A stretch of 47,711 nt of DNA from Rhodospirillales bacterium (GTDB taxonomy: Bacteria; Pseudomonadota; Alphaproteobacteria; BOG-932; Roseiterribacteraceae), in assembly GCA_028291345.1 (NCBI GenBank), contig JAQGIF010000007.1:1-47711 (forward strand). Direction: 5' to 3'. Position numbers and translations under genes: made by a program. The notes beneath the pieces were generated by a model, which was not told where the DNA came from, did no database searches, and was given only the letters and a program-made list of their open reading frames with translations. Shown here one piece after another: positions 8,520-17,062 of this stretch; the stretch's first letter is position 1; every line of letters starts with the position of its first letter.

Positions 8520-8741
8520 TCAATGCAGCGAAACGGGCTCCAGTTCATGCTGATGCATGGCGGCGAAACCAACTTCACGGTTGGCGACGAAGGCCAGTTG
8601 CGAACCATCGGCCGCGTGGATCGCGAAGACCGACTGGCCGTTGACTTCGGCTGGCTTCAGATAGGCGATGTCGTTAAGACCGAACACCAGCAGATCGCTG
8701 GCGGACAGATTCTTCAACATGTTTGTCGACTGCGTATTCAT
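8520..8741 (-). CDS. DUF1150 family small protein
   Basis: A 73-residue protein of the DUF1150 family, known almost only from alphaproteobacteria and typically encoded beside Hsp20 genes. The family pattern is visible: LLVFGLNDIAYLKPAEVNG, then FAIHAADGSQLAFV and the C-terminal HQHELEPVSLH. Function is unknown. The frame extends to 8804, but the ATG at 8741 has AGGAG ten bases upstream and gives the family length. It lies 71 bases downstream of the Hsp20 stop on the same strand, so heat-shock co-expression is likely. Confidence 0.85.
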   Translation of the reverse strand: MNTQSTNMLKNLSASDLLVFGLNDIAYLKPAEVNGQSVFAIHAADGSQLAFVANREVGFAAMHQHELEPVSLH

Positions 8742-8812
8742 GATCCTTACTCCTATGGGCGCCGTTCCCACGGCCCCTTGAATGCTTCCTCTCGCCCTTC
8801 GCAACGTTTCGA

Positions 8813-9280
8813 TCAGGCCTTTTGCTCCTGCGTCAGGTCCAATGTCTTGCTGGACTGTCCTTTCGCGGCGGATTTGATCTCCACCGTCTTGACCCGGGTT
8901 TCCGCCAACGGCCGCTTCAAATCAATATGTAGCAGTCCGTTGTCGGTCGAGGCTCCCGTCACCTCGATTCCCTCCGCAAGCACGAAGCTCCTCTGGAACT
9001 GCCGTGCGGCGATGCCCCTGTGCAAGTAGACGCGATCTTTCTCGTCTTCGGCCTGCCGTCCGCGGATCACCAGCTGGTTGTTCTCTATCTGGACCGAAAG
9101 ATCCTGGCTGGTGAAGCCTGCCACGGCCACCGTGATCCGCAACTGATCCGCCCCGATCTGTTCGATATTATAGGGCGGATATCCGTCCGCGCTGGCTTTC
9201 GAAACGCGGTCCAAAGTGCGCTCGAAATGGTCGAAACCAAGCAGCAACGGGCTGTTGAACAAGGATAGTCGCGTCGTCAT
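8813..9280 (-). CDS. Small heat-shock protein, Hsp20/IbpA type
   Basis: A 155-residue ATP-independent holdase of the alpha-crystallin family that keeps unfolding proteins soluble. The N-terminal arm starts MTTRLSLFNSPLLLGFDHFERTLDRV as in IbpA-type proteins. The alpha-crystallin domain covers about 36-125 (YNIEQIGADQLRITVAVAGF ... DNGLLHIDLKRP). The C-terminal tail is polar and lacks an obvious I-x-I motif. A GTG at 9286 is also in frame, but GAGGAG eight bases before the ATG at 9280 favours the shorter form. The leader contains a sigma-32-like promoter and hairpins (described separately). Confidence 0.93.
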   Translation of the reverse strand: MTTRLSLFNSPLLLGFDHFERTLDRVSKASADGYPPYNIEQIGADQLRITVAVAGFTSQDLSVQIENNQLVIRGRQAEDEKDRVYLHRGIAARQFQRSFVLAEGIEVTGASTDNGLLHIDLKRPLAETRVKTVEIKSAAKGQSSKTLDLTQEQKA

Positions 9281-9288
9281 TGGCACAT

Positions 9289-9335
9289 CTCCTCAATCGA
9301 GCGAGCGGCGATTGCGTTCCCTGGTTGGCAACGCA
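9289..9335 (-). promoter_or_regulatory. Structured 5' leader of hsp20, possible RNA thermometer
   Basis: On the minus strand the Shine-Dalgarno GAGGAG (9289-9294) lies partly in a small hairpin CTC-GATT-GAG (9292-9301). A second, perfect 6-bp hairpin has arms at 9313-9318 and 9330-9335. Alphaproteobacterial small heat-shock genes often carry ROSE-type thermometers whose last hairpin masks the ribosome site. The masking stem here is very short, so this is only suggestive. Confidence 0.28.
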
Positions 9336-9362
9336 CGGCCCCAAATGGGCACCGTCCCATGA

Positions 9363-9391
9363 AGATGGTGCGATTCTGGTCGTCCATCAAG
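9363..9391 (-). promoter_or_regulatory. Heat-shock (RpoH/sigma-32-like) promoter for hsp20
   Basis: On the minus strand CTTGATG (9385-9391) is followed after exactly 14 bases by CACCATCT (9363-9370). The enterobacterial sigma-32 consensus is CTTGAAA-N14-CCCCATNT, so the elements match 5 of 7 and 7 of 8. The inferred transcript start is about 75 bases upstream of the hsp20 ATG. Confidence 0.5.
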
Positions 9392-9479
9392 GCCGCTGAA
9401 AGCGCATGCGCGGACTTGACCCGGACGCCGGCTAAGCCCCAGATGATCGTCATATATGATCGAAATGGACTGACCGAAC

Positions 9480-10664
9480 ATGACCTCCGATCCCATCGTC
9501 ATCGCAGGGGCCGCGCGCACGCCTATCGGCCGTTTTCAAGGCGAATTGACCGGGGTCGCCACGCCTCGGCTGGGGGCCGCGGCAATCGCCGGCGCACTGG
9601 CGAAGGCCGGGCTTTCCGCCGATGCTGTGGATGAGCTGGTGATGGGCTGCGTGCTGCCGGCGGGACTGGGTCAGGCGCCGGCGCGGCAGGCGGGGCGCTT
9701 TGCCGGTCTGCCCGACGCAACAGGTGCGACGACAATTAACAAGATGTGCGGCTCGGGTATGAAGGCGGTGATGCTGGCGCATGACTTGATTGCCGCCGGA
9801 TCGGCCGGGATCGTCGTGGCGGGTGGCATGGAGAGCATGTCGAACGCACCCTATCTCCTGTCGAAGGCGCGGGGCGGCTACCGCTATGGCCATGCCACCA
9901 TGTATGATCATGTCGCACTGGACGGGCTAGAAGACGCCTATCAGCCGGGCCGTTCGATGGGCACATTTGGGGAGGACGCGGCACAGCATTACCAGTTCAC
10001 CCGAGAGGCCCAGGACAAATATGCCATCGGCTCGGTGACCAAGGCGCGCGCCGCCATCGCCGAGGGCGCGTTCGACGCCGAGATCGTGCCGATGCAGGTC
10101 GCGGCCAAGAGCGGTGAGGTGACGATGGGCAGCGACGAAGGGCCGCCCAAGCTGGACACCGCCAAAATACCCCGGTTGAAGCCGGCCTTCCGACCCGACG
10201 GCACGATCACCGCCGCCAGTTCCAGCTATAATGCCGACGGCGCGGCGGCTTTGATCCTGACCCGGCGGTCGGTCGCCGAAGCTAAGGGCCTGCCGATCCT
10301 GGCGGTGCTGAAGGGCCATGCGACCCAGGCGCAGGAGCCGAACTGGTTTGCGACCGCGCCGATCGGCGCTATCCGCAAGCTGTATGCCAAGACAGGATGG
10401 AGCACGGGGGATGTCGATCTCTATGAGATCAACGAGGCCTTCGCGGTCGTTCCGATGGCTGCGATCCGCGATCTAGGGCTGGATCCGGCTACGGTCAACG
10501 TCCATGGCGGGGCCTGCGCTCTGGGCCACCCGATCGGGGCCAGCGGCGCGCGGATCATCGTGACCTTGCTGAACGCAATGGAGCAGCGGGGTGTGAAGCG
10601 CGGCATCGCCAGCCTGTGCATTGGCGGCGGCGAGGCGACGGCGGTCGCTGTCGAGCGCCTATGA
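9480..10664 (+). CDS. Acetyl-CoA C-acyltransferase (thiolase)
   Basis: A 394-residue thiolase that joins or splits acyl-CoA and acetyl-CoA in beta-oxidation or acetoacetyl-CoA formation. The acyl-carrying cysteine is Cys90 in NKMCGSGMKA. The other active-site signatures are NEAFA, GGACALGHPIGASGARI (catalytic His) and the C-terminal CIGGGEATA (second Cys). Length and motifs match biosynthetic-type acetyl-CoA acetyltransferases, although the type cannot be settled by eye. The last bases ATGA overlap the start of the following amidotransferase gene, so the two are translationally coupled. Confidence 0.95.
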   Translation: MTSDPIVIAGAARTPIGRFQGELTGVATPRLGAAAIAGALAKAGLSADAVDELVMGCVLPAGLGQAPARQAGRFAGLPDATGATTINKMCGSGMKAVMLAHDLIAAGSAGIVVAGGMESMSNAPYLLSKARGGYRYGHATMYDHVALDGLEDAYQPGRSMGTFGEDAAQHYQFTREAQDKYAIGSVTKARAAIAEGAFDAEIVPMQVAAKSGEVTMGSDEGPPKLDTAKIPRLKPAFRPDGTITAASSSYNADGAAALILTRRSVAEAKGLPILAVLKGHATQAQEPNWFATAPIGAIRKLYAKTGWSTGDVDLYEINEAFAVVPMAAIRDLGLDPATVNVHGGACALGHPIGASGARIIVTLLNAMEQRGVKRGIASLCIGGGEATAVAVERL

Positions 10665-11356
10665 AGAAGCGCGCGCTCGCCATCCGCCATGTGCATTTCG
10701 AGGATTTGGGCACATTCGATCCAGTGTTTGAGGCACATGGTTATGATATCGCCTATGCCGATGCCGGGCTCGACGACCTGAGTGCAATCGACAATGCGGC
10801 TGTCGATCTGTTGATCGTGCTCGGCGGTCCGATCGGCGCCTATGAGGAGGATTACTACCCCTTCCTGGTGGCGGAGCTGGAGCTGATTAGGAAACGGCTT
10901 GCCGCAAACCGGCCGATTCTCGGCCTTTGCCTGGGCGCGCAACTGATGGCGCGGGCGCTGGGGGCAGATGTCAGGCCGGGGCCCGCGAAGGAGATCGGCT
11001 GGGGTCCTGTGAGTCTGACGGAGGCGGGCTGGGCTGGGCCGTTGAAACATCTTGGATCCGATCCGGTGCTGCATTGGCATGGTGACGCCTTCACGCTACC
11101 GGACGGCGCCGAACGGCTGGCCGGAACCGAAATTTGCCCGAACCAGGCCTTTTCCTATGGCCCGAACGTGCTGGCGTTCCAGTTTCACCCCGAAGCAGCG
11201 GTCGAAGGTTTCGAAAGCTGGCTGATCGGCCATGCGGTGGAGATCGCCGCGGCGCATCTCTCGCCAGACATCTTGCGGCGTGAGGCCGCGCTCTACGGGC
11301 CGGCTGCCGCCGAGCGTGGGCGGCTTGTCATTACGGAGTGGCTGGCCGGGCTGTAG
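10661..11356 (+). CDS. Class I glutamine amidotransferase-like protein
   Basis: A 231-residue protein with a single class I glutamine amidotransferase domain. The catalytic triad is Cys90 in ILGLCLGAQ, His176 and Glu178 in FQFHPE; the oxyanion region GGPIGAY is at 55-61. It resembles the stand-alone GMP-synthase-like amidotransferases of unknown acceptor. The ATG at 10661 overlaps the thiolase stop (ATGA), which decides the start over an in-frame upstream codon at 10616. The coupling to thiolase is unusual and gives no clear pathway. Confidence 0.9.
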   Translation: MKKRALAIRHVHFEDLGTFDPVFEAHGYDIAYADAGLDDLSAIDNAAVDLLIVLGGPIGAYEEDYYPFLVAELELIRKRLAANRPILGLCLGAQLMARALGADVRPGPAKEIGWGPVSLTEAGWAGPLKHLGSDPVLHWHGDAFTLPDGAERLAGTEICPNQAFSYGPNVLAFQFHPEAAVEGFESWLIGHAVEIAAAHLSPDILRREAALYGPAAAERGRLVITEWLAGL

Positions 11357-11368
11357 CCGCATATAGCA

Positions 11369-11398
11369 AAACGGCCCCGCCAATCGACGGGGCCGTTT
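11369..11398. terminator. Strong bidirectional intrinsic terminator
   Basis: Eleven-base perfect arms AAACGGCCCCG (11369-11379) and CGGGGCCGTTT (11388-11398) with an 8-base loop lie between convergent genes ending at 11356 and 11425. The A- and T-flanked stem would end transcripts from both sides. Confidence 0.85.
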
Positions 11399-11424
11399 CT
11401 CATTTAGCGGTAGCTGTAACCGGT

Positions 11425-12099
11425 TTAGCGGACGGTAAGTGCGGCCCGCAAACCGGTGGCGCCGGGATTGTGACCTTCGTTCATATTGAGGATTTCGCGC
11501 ACGGCGATCGGACGCCCGTAATAGGCTTCGTTATAGCTGTCGCGCGGTTTCACGAGCGAGCCTTCCAGCGTTATGCCAGCATAGGCGCCCGAGGCGGACG
11601 ACCAGACAATAATGTCGGCGGTATCGAGGGCCGTGCTCGACGCGGCCTGCGCCGCAGCCCCCAGCGTTACGACCGCGATGCCGGCCTGCGCGCCGAATTT
11701 GAACTGGTCGGCTTCCAGCGCCTTCAGCGCCCGGTCGGATTCGATGATCATGATAACCTCGGCCGACTGGATGCCGATCTGTAAGCCGAAAGAGGCCGAG
11801 GCCAGCGTGTAGAAAGCCGGGTCCGTCCAGGTGCCGTGGCCCGACCGGGCCAGTAGCACGCCGTCGCCGCCTTCGCCACCGAAGAAGAACCCAGCCTTGA
11901 TCAGGTTGGGGACGATCAGCACCGCGCGGGCCTTGCGAAGCAGTTGCTTCGCCGTGCCGAATTCCTGGTCGTGCTGCAGGTGGTCCAGGGTGATCCGGGC
12001 CTCTTCGACCAGATTCTGCTGCTCGGAAGCCCTCGCCGCGCCCGGCATCATCAAGGCCACACTCACAGCCGCCAAAGCAGCCATTGCTATCATTTTCAT
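11425..12099 (-). CDS. SYLF-domain (YSC84-like) secreted protein
   Basis: A 224-residue exported protein with a SYLF/YSC84 domain, a lipid-binding module named from eukaryotic phosphoinositide-binding proteins and common in bacteria without known function. Residues 1-25 form a signal peptide (MKMIAMAALAAVSVALMM ... ARA|SEQQ). The domain fills the rest: KARAVLIVPNLIKAGFFFGGEGGDGVLL, SFGLQIGIQSAEVIMII and ADIIVWSSASGAYAGITLEGS. The frame is open to 12180, but the signal peptide fixes the start near 12099. It lies 98 bases downstream of the transporter gene on the same strand and ends at the shared terminator. Confidence 0.9.
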   Translation of the reverse strand: MKMIAMAALAAVSVALMMPGAARASEQQNLVEEARITLDHLQHDQEFGTAKQLLRKARAVLIVPNLIKAGFFFGGEGGDGVLLARSGHGTWTDPAFYTLASASFGLQIGIQSAEVIMIIESDRALKALEADQFKFGAQAGIAVVTLGAAAQAASSTALDTADIIVWSSASGAYAGITLEGSLVKPRDSYNEAYYGRPIAVREILNMNEGHNPGATGLRAALTVR

Positions 12100-12197
12100 A
12101 TCTCGGACTTTCTTCACATGGGAATTTGAAGCGGACAAATAACACGAGCAATCGCCGAAACGTTCCACAGTTGAATTCAAGACAAAAGGATTGCTGA

Positions 12198-13649
12198 TCA
12201 GCTTTTATGGAGTTCGGGAGTGGGTTCGCTCATATTGTCCATCGCCTCAGTGATGGCCCTGCGACGGTGACCGCTCATCTCCTCGCCGGCGCTTGGGGAT
12301 AATCTGGCGAAGTAGTGGATTGCGATCATCGGGATTGCGCCCACGATGAGCAATGTCGGCACGAAGGCTGCCGGGCCGGGGCTGGTCTTTCCGCTGAGCT
12401 CCGTCGCGATGTGCAGCACCGTGGCGCCCACGGCGACGCCCAGGCTCATCGAAATCTGCTGCGCGACGCTGGCGATCGAGGTGCCATTCGACATACGGGC
12501 ATTGTCAAGATCGGCATAGGTCAGGGCGCTCATGCAAGTGAAATGCAGCGTGCGGAAAAAGCCGCTCAGCAGCAGGATGCCTATAATCACGACCGGTGAC
12601 GTCGTGGGGGTGAACAGCGCCAGTGCCATACCCAGTCCCCCGATGATGACGGCGTTCCCGATCAGCAGCCGCCGAAAGCCGAAGCGGCGGACGACGCGGG
12701 CGCTGCCGAATTTCATCGCCATCGCGCCGACGGTTCCGGTAAACGTCAACGCGCCGGACTCCAGCGGCGTGCGGCCGAAGCCTATCTGGAACAGCAACGG
12801 CAACAGGAATGGTGTGGCGCCGAAACCGATTCGGCTGATCGCTCCACCCATGACGGACGTGCGGAATGTCTGGATGCGCAGTAGCCTGAGATCCAGCGCC
12901 GGCGCGGCGACACGTTTAAAGTGTCCCCAATACAGGAAGAGCGAGAGCGCCGATAAGGCGAACAGACCGGCTTCCGCGCCTTCGGGCAGGACGCCGCGGC
13001 CGATATTCTCGATGCCCATGACCAACCCCGCCAAGCCGAGTCCGATCAGGATAAAGCCGAGGATGTCCGGCGGCCGGACGTTCGGCTCACGGATATTCTC
13101 GATGACGCGCAACGCGAACACGATGCCGACCGCGCCGATCGGCAGGTTGATGTAGAAAATCCAGCGCCATGAGGCGTAGGTTGTGATTGCGCCGCCGATG
13201 AGCGGCCCCAGCATGGGGCCGATCAGCGCCGGGATCGTGACATAGGCCATGGCCGCGACCAGTTCGCTTTTGGCGAAACTGCGCCCCAATATCAACCGGC
13301 CAACCGGCATCATCATCGCCCCGCCAATCCCCTGCAGGGCCCGGGCGCCGACCAGCATCGCCAGGGATTGCGACATGCCGCACAGGGCGGAGCTGACTGT
13401 GAACAGCCCGATAGCGCCGGCAAAGATCGTGCGCGTGCCAAACCGGTCCGCCATCCAGCCGCTCATCGGGATGAAGATGGCGAGGCTCAGCAGATAGACG
13501 CTGACCGCCATGCTGAGATTGAGCGGTGTCGTGCCCAGGCTGTGCGAGATCACCGGCACAGAGGTCGCGATGATCGTCGAATCCAGATTTTCCATGAACA
13601 GGGCGATCGCGATCGCGAAGGGGATCATGCGGTGCGCATTGCCCGGCAT
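12198..13649 (-). CDS. MFS transporter, DHA2 (EmrB/QacA-like) drug:H+ antiporter family
   Basis: A 483-residue inner-membrane transporter of the 14-helix DHA2 family, which exports drugs or metabolites in exchange for protons. Motif C-like and A-like segments are visible: LDSTIIATSVPVI in helix 1, GWMADRFGTRTIF after helix 2, and GIGGAMMMPVGRLILGR in helix 4. Upstream in-frame codons exist to 13706 and would overlap the preceding gene by 43 bases; the ATG at 13649 starts 14 bases after that gene's stop, but the next ATG at 13628 is also possible. It is the last gene of the SDR / NTF2-like / SDR / unknown operon, so it may move the substrate or product of that pathway. Confidence 0.9.
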   Translation of the reverse strand: MPGNAHRMIPFAIAIALFMENLDSTIIATSVPVISHSLGTTPLNLSMAVSVYLLSLAIFIPMSGWMADRFGTRTIFAGAIGLFTVSSALCGMSQSLAMLVGARALQGIGGAMMMPVGRLILGRSFAKSELVAAMAYVTIPALIGPMLGPLIGGAITTYASWRWIFYINLPIGAVGIVFALRVIENIREPNVRPPDILGFILIGLGLAGLVMGIENIGRGVLPEGAEAGLFALSALSLFLYWGHFKRVAAPALDLRLLRIQTFRTSVMGGAISRIGFGATPFLLPLLFQIGFGRTPLESGALTFTGTVGAMAMKFGSARVVRRFGFRRLLIGNAVIIGGLGMALALFTPTTSPVVIIGILLLSGFFRTLHFTCMSALTYADLDNARMSNGTSIASVAQQISMSLGVAVGATVLHIATELSGKTSPGPAAFVPTLLIVGAIPMIAIHYFARLSPSAGEEMSGHRRRAITEAMDNMSEPTPELHKS

Positions 13650-13663
13650 TCGGCTGGCGGCGC

Positions 13664-15715
13664 TCAAAATCCGAACATATGGTCGAGTGCGAAACCGCCA
13701 CCCCACCCCAGGAAGATGTGATAACCGAACAAGCGGCAGGTCGTGTCGCGGATCAGCACATAACCGCCGCCGGCGGCCTGTTTCAGGTCGGCCGCATCGA
13801 ACGTTGCGGCGACATCGATCAGCCGCGAGCCGGAGCAGGGAATGGCAATACGCTTGCGGACGAGCTCATCCCCCGCGGCGCTGTGAAGTATCAGGTCGGT
13901 TTCCGACAGGGCGCGCCAGCGGCCAGAGGTCGGAAAGGACAGGTGGCACATCGTCCGGCCAGCCTGGTCGGGCAGCCTGAGAAATAAACGGGTTGACAGA
14001 CCCGGCGGCTTGCCCAGATAGGCGCTCGGCTCGTTGCGCCAGACCGCCGGAACGTTGAACAGATGCGACCCGAAGCTGGTTTCGGCCGACCGGCCGGTAT
14101 CGCGCCGGGCAAAGCGAAAGATGGCGTGCAGCCAGCCGTCCCCCTGGGTGCCCGCAGCGAAATCATAGCAGAGCTCCAGATGGCCATAGCCGCCGGCGAG
14201 AGTCTTCGACGGTGGAAGTATATCGTCGAGCGCCACCGATGTTTGGGCGTCGCGCGCCCGTTTACCCAAAGCGTGTTCGGCTACAAGAGCGCCGTCCGAA
14301 TCATACGCGCGGAGCATCAAGGCTATCTCATTCTGCCAAGTCGCCATCGGTGTCGGCAGGACGATGCCGGACCAGTCCGCCAGTGGCAGTAGCGGTCCGG
14401 GCAGAATGAAGCCCTTGCCTAGAATGCGGCTCGCTTCGGGCAGATCGGCGGCGGCCTTGAGGTCGCCGCGCTCGACATTCACATGGGCGACCGAGCGATG
14501 ACCATCGCCCATATCGATTTCATAGCGCGGGCGGCAACAATACTTATCGGCGCGAATCTCGAACTGGGCGGGCCACGCAACGCCGGGGAAATAGTCCGCG
14601 GCATCGATCGCCATGGTGCCGTAGGGCGGTATTTCCGGGCCCGCGCCGACGAAGTCCGGCGCGCCCATCGGACGAATGTGCGTCGCGCCGGGAGGGATCG
14701 GCGTCGGGTAGCAATTCTGGATCCAAAGGCGCACGCTTTGCCCCGGCACCGCTGCCGGGAGCCCCGCATAGAAATCCGCCGGCCACGGATTGCTGTCATG
14801 GGTCGCGGTGGTCGTCGCGCCCGCGTCGTCATAGATGTCGACCGCATATTTCAGAGTGTCATGCGCTGCCGGTCCGATGACATGGACGAATAGCGAGCCA
14901 GTGAATTCTCCCAGCCCGAATGTTTGGCGAACCTTGGCACTGTCCAGCCTGATGCCACTGGGTCCGGGCAGCAGTTTCTGCTCCCAGTCGGCCAGCACCG
15001 CGCCGTCGGCGCCGAACAGGCGGCACCACAGCCGCGTATCGCGTGCGCCGCGGTCGTACCAGTAATTGATCGTCGAGACCGAGGTGTGCAGCCCGTCGGC
15101 ATCACGGAAGAACAGGAAGTCCGAGACGAAATTCAGCGGTTCAAGATAATTGCCGGGATCGGTCAAAAACTCAGGGCCCAGCCGCAGCGCGTCGAAGCTC
15201 TCGACCTCCGCAACCGCCGGACGGTAGGGGCCCAGCCGCGACAGGAGCCGTTCCGAATCGAAGTCGGCGACGAAAATCATCGAGGCCGCACTATAGAGGA
15301 ACTCGCTCAGCGGCCGGGCGGGGAAACCGGCGCGATCCTGGCCGACTTCTTCCAGCCTTTGCACATAGATGCCTTCTATCGACCAACCGGATAGGTCGTG
15401 CATGGCAGCCAGATCGGCGAAATAGCCCCGGGGATCATAGATGGCGACGCTCCGCGCCCCGGCGACCTTTTCGATCAGCCGCGCGGTTAGCGGCGCGGTC
15501 AGCGGATGGATCGCTGCGCGGTAGAAAACATTGCGGCCCGACTGGTTGTCGAAGGTCCGTAAGGTTCGACGGCTTACCGTCACGATGCGCGATCTCTGAG
15601 CATGCGGTGTCTTGTCATGGGCTAAGGAACGTCTGACACAGCCGCGCGCCCTTTCCAAGGGGTGCGCCCTGCGTGGCAGCGTCGCCGTCCGAGCATGACC
15701 TAGGCTTCTACCCAT
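13664..15715 (-). CDS. Unrecognised 683-residue protein in SDR operon
   Basis: No family is recognised. The first 44 residues are Arg-rich and may not be translated; a GTG at 15583 is an alternative start. Residues about 85-160 (SVAIYDPRGYFADLAAMHDL ... SAASMIFVADFDSERLLSRL) alternate in a way that suggests a Rossmann-like alpha/beta domain, similar in rhythm to the nucleotide-binding start of sugar-acyltransferases. The remaining 500 residues are rich in Gly, Pro, Trp and short beta-like strands with no membrane segment or signal peptide, suggesting tandem beta-sandwich domains. The ATG overlaps the stop of the SDR gene (ATGGGTAG), and the stop is 14 bases before the transporter start. Translation coupling with both neighbours implies a role in the same pathway. 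The domain assignments are inference. Confidence 0.75.
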   Translation of the reverse strand: MGRSLGHARTATLPRRAHPLERARGCVRRSLAHDKTPHAQRSRIVTVSRRTLRTFDNQSGRNVFYRAAIHPLTAPLTARLIEKVAGARSVAIYDPRGYFADLAAMHDLSGWSIEGIYVQRLEEVGQDRAGFPARPLSEFLYSAASMIFVADFDSERLLSRLGPYRPAVAEVESFDALRLGPEFLTDPGNYLEPLNFVSDFLFFRDADGLHTSVSTINYWYDRGARDTRLWCRLFGADGAVLADWEQKLLPGPSGIRLDSAKVRQTFGLGEFTGSLFVHVIGPAAHDTLKYAVDIYDDAGATTTATHDSNPWPADFYAGLPAAVPGQSVRLWIQNCYPTPIPPGATHIRPMGAPDFVGAGPEIPPYGTMAIDAADYFPGVAWPAQFEIRADKYCCRPRYEIDMGDGHRSVAHVNVERGDLKAAADLPEASRILGKGFILPGPLLPLADWSGIVLPTPMATWQNEIALMLRAYDSDGALVAEHALGKRARDAQTSVALDDILPPSKTLAGGYGHLELCYDFAAGTQGDGWLHAIFRFARRDTGRSAETSFGSHLFNVPAVWRNEPSAYLGKPPGLSTRLFLRLPDQAGRTMCHLSFPTSGRWRALSETDLILHSAAGDELVRKRIAIPCSGSRLIDVAATFDAADLKQAAGGGYVLIRDTTCRLFGYHIFLGWGGGFALDHMFGF

Positions 15716-16466
15716 TCAAGCGCGGCGTGAGCAACCCGCCCTCGATCGGCACCGCCGCGCCGGACAGATAGGATGCATCATCGGATAGCAGGAACGCGAT
15801 GGCCTTGCCGAATTCCTCGAGCCGGCCGACGCGGTTGAAATGGGACAGTTTGTCGAGATAGTCCTGCCGTCCTTGCGTGCGAGACGGGTGGGGCGGGTTG
15901 CCCAAAATTACGGCGTTGATATTAACGCCGCGCCGAGCGACCTCCTTGGATACAGAGCTGACCAGCGCATGCAGCGCCATCTTGCCGGAGGCATAGGCGC
16001 TGCCCGATTCCTGGCCCAGCACTGCCGAGATCGAACTGACGCAGACGACCTTGCCATAGCCGCGTGCCAGCATCCCCGGCAACAGAGCATGCAGCACCAT
16101 CGCCTGGCTGAAGAAGTTCAGTTCGAAGATCGCGCGGAAATGCGCAATGTCACTGTCGGCGAATTCCGCCCAAGGGGTGGCGGGTGGGCCGCCACCGGCA
16201 TTGTTCGCCAGTAGGTCGATCTTGCCGTGCTGCGCGGTCGCATCGTCCACCATCTCCTTGATGAAGGCGGGATCGGTGACGCTGCCGGCATGGGTCGTGA
16301 CCGTGACGCCGTAGCGGCGCAGCGCCTCCGCCGTCTCGGCCAAAGCAGCTTCGTTCATGTCGTTGAGAGCGAGACCTGCCCCATCCTTTGCCAGCACCTC
16401 GGCTGTCGCCATGCCGATGCCGCGCGCGGCACCGGTGACCAGCGCCGCCTTGCCCGCGAAGCGCAT
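15708..16466 (-). CDS. SDR-family oxidoreductase
   Basis: A 252-residue classical short-chain dehydrogenase. TGAARGIG is at 11-18, Asp36 after strand 2 suggests NAD, NNAG is at 88-91, and the tetrad is Asn117 (ELNFFS), Ser145 (VSSIS), Tyr158 and Lys162 (AYASGK). The frame extends to 16646, but the ATG at 16466 shares a base with the TGA of the NTF2-like gene (TGATG), a classical coupling junction, and matches the family N-terminus. The substrate is unknown. It is the second SDR of this operon; two dehydrogenases with an NTF2-like protein are common in steroid, terpenoid and aromatic degradation clusters. Confidence 0.9.
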   Translation of the reverse strand: MRFAGKAALVTGAARGIGMATAEVLAKDGAGLALNDMNEAALAETAEALRRYGVTVTTHAGSVTDPAFIKEMVDDATAQHGKIDLLANNAGGGPPATPWAEFADSDIAHFRAIFELNFFSQAMVLHALLPGMLARGYGKVVCVSSISAVLGQESGSAYASGKMALHALVSSVSKEVARRGVNINAVILGNPPHPSRTQGRQDYLDKLSHFNRVGRLEEFGKAIAFLLSDDASYLSGAAVPIEGGLLTPRLNG

Positions 16467-17041
16467 CAGGCGCGCTTTTTCTGGACGGCGAACATCGGAT
16501 TGGCGGCGTTGTTCGTCCAGATCAGATGCTGGGTGAACTTCCAGGAACCGCTGGCCTTGCTGAAGCTGAACAGATAGGTGCCTTCGTGCAGCCCGCTCTC
16601 CCAGATTCCATCGGTCTGGCCGACCAGCGCCATCTGGTAATGGCACAGTGCCCAGGCCTTTTGGTTGTCGTCGCTGATCCGCGTCATCTGCGTGCCGATC
16701 AGGTGGCGGATCTCCAGCCCCTTGATCTTGGTCAGGTCGCGCTTTTCGGTTTGCATGCCCTCGGCGCGGGGTAGGGGCGGGTTGATATGCAGGTTGATCA
16801 AATTGCCACGGCCCCGGACGGTCTCGTTCAAGGTGCCGCTCATGATGCGCTCGATATTCTCGTCATATAGATCTTCGAGAACATCCCAGCAGCGGCTATC
16901 GCAGGCGAAGGCGTACTCGTTGATCATCTCGATGATGCGCTGCTTGTCGATGACGAGCTGCAGCCTGTCCTCCAGATTCGTCGGCGCACGTTCGTTGCGT
17001 GGCGTCAGTTCGCGCCATTTGCTGTAGGCATCGGCAAGCAT
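16466..17041 (-). CDS. NTF2-like (SnoaL-type) protein
   Basis: A 191-residue protein with one NTF2-like cone fold (SnoaL_4 type), about residues 25-180. Visible cues are KQRIIEMINEYAFACDSRCWDVLEDLYDENIERIMSG at the N-terminal helices, the central IRHLIGTQMTRI and the final strand SGSWKFTQHLIWTNN. Relatives are cyclases, isomerases, dehydratases or non-enzymatic binders of small hydrophobic ligands; the aspartate-histidine pattern does not fix a reaction. It lies 21 bases after the upstream SDR and overlaps the downstream SDR by one base. Confidence 0.82.
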   Translation of the reverse strand: MLADAYSKWRELTPRNERAPTNLEDRLQLVIDKQRIIEMINEYAFACDSRCWDVLEDLYDENIERIMSGTLNETVRGRGNLINLHINPPLPRAEGMQTEKRDLTKIKGLEIRHLIGTQMTRISDDNQKAWALCHYQMALVGQTDGIWESGLHEGTYLFSFSKASGSWKFTQHLIWTNNAANPMFAVQKKRA

Positions 17042-17062
17042 CGATATTCCCCTTCTTGAAAC

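Noticed and set aside
16467-16646. Upstream extension of the second SDR
   Set aside because: It overlaps the NTF2-like gene; the TGATG junction and SDR N-terminus favour 16466.
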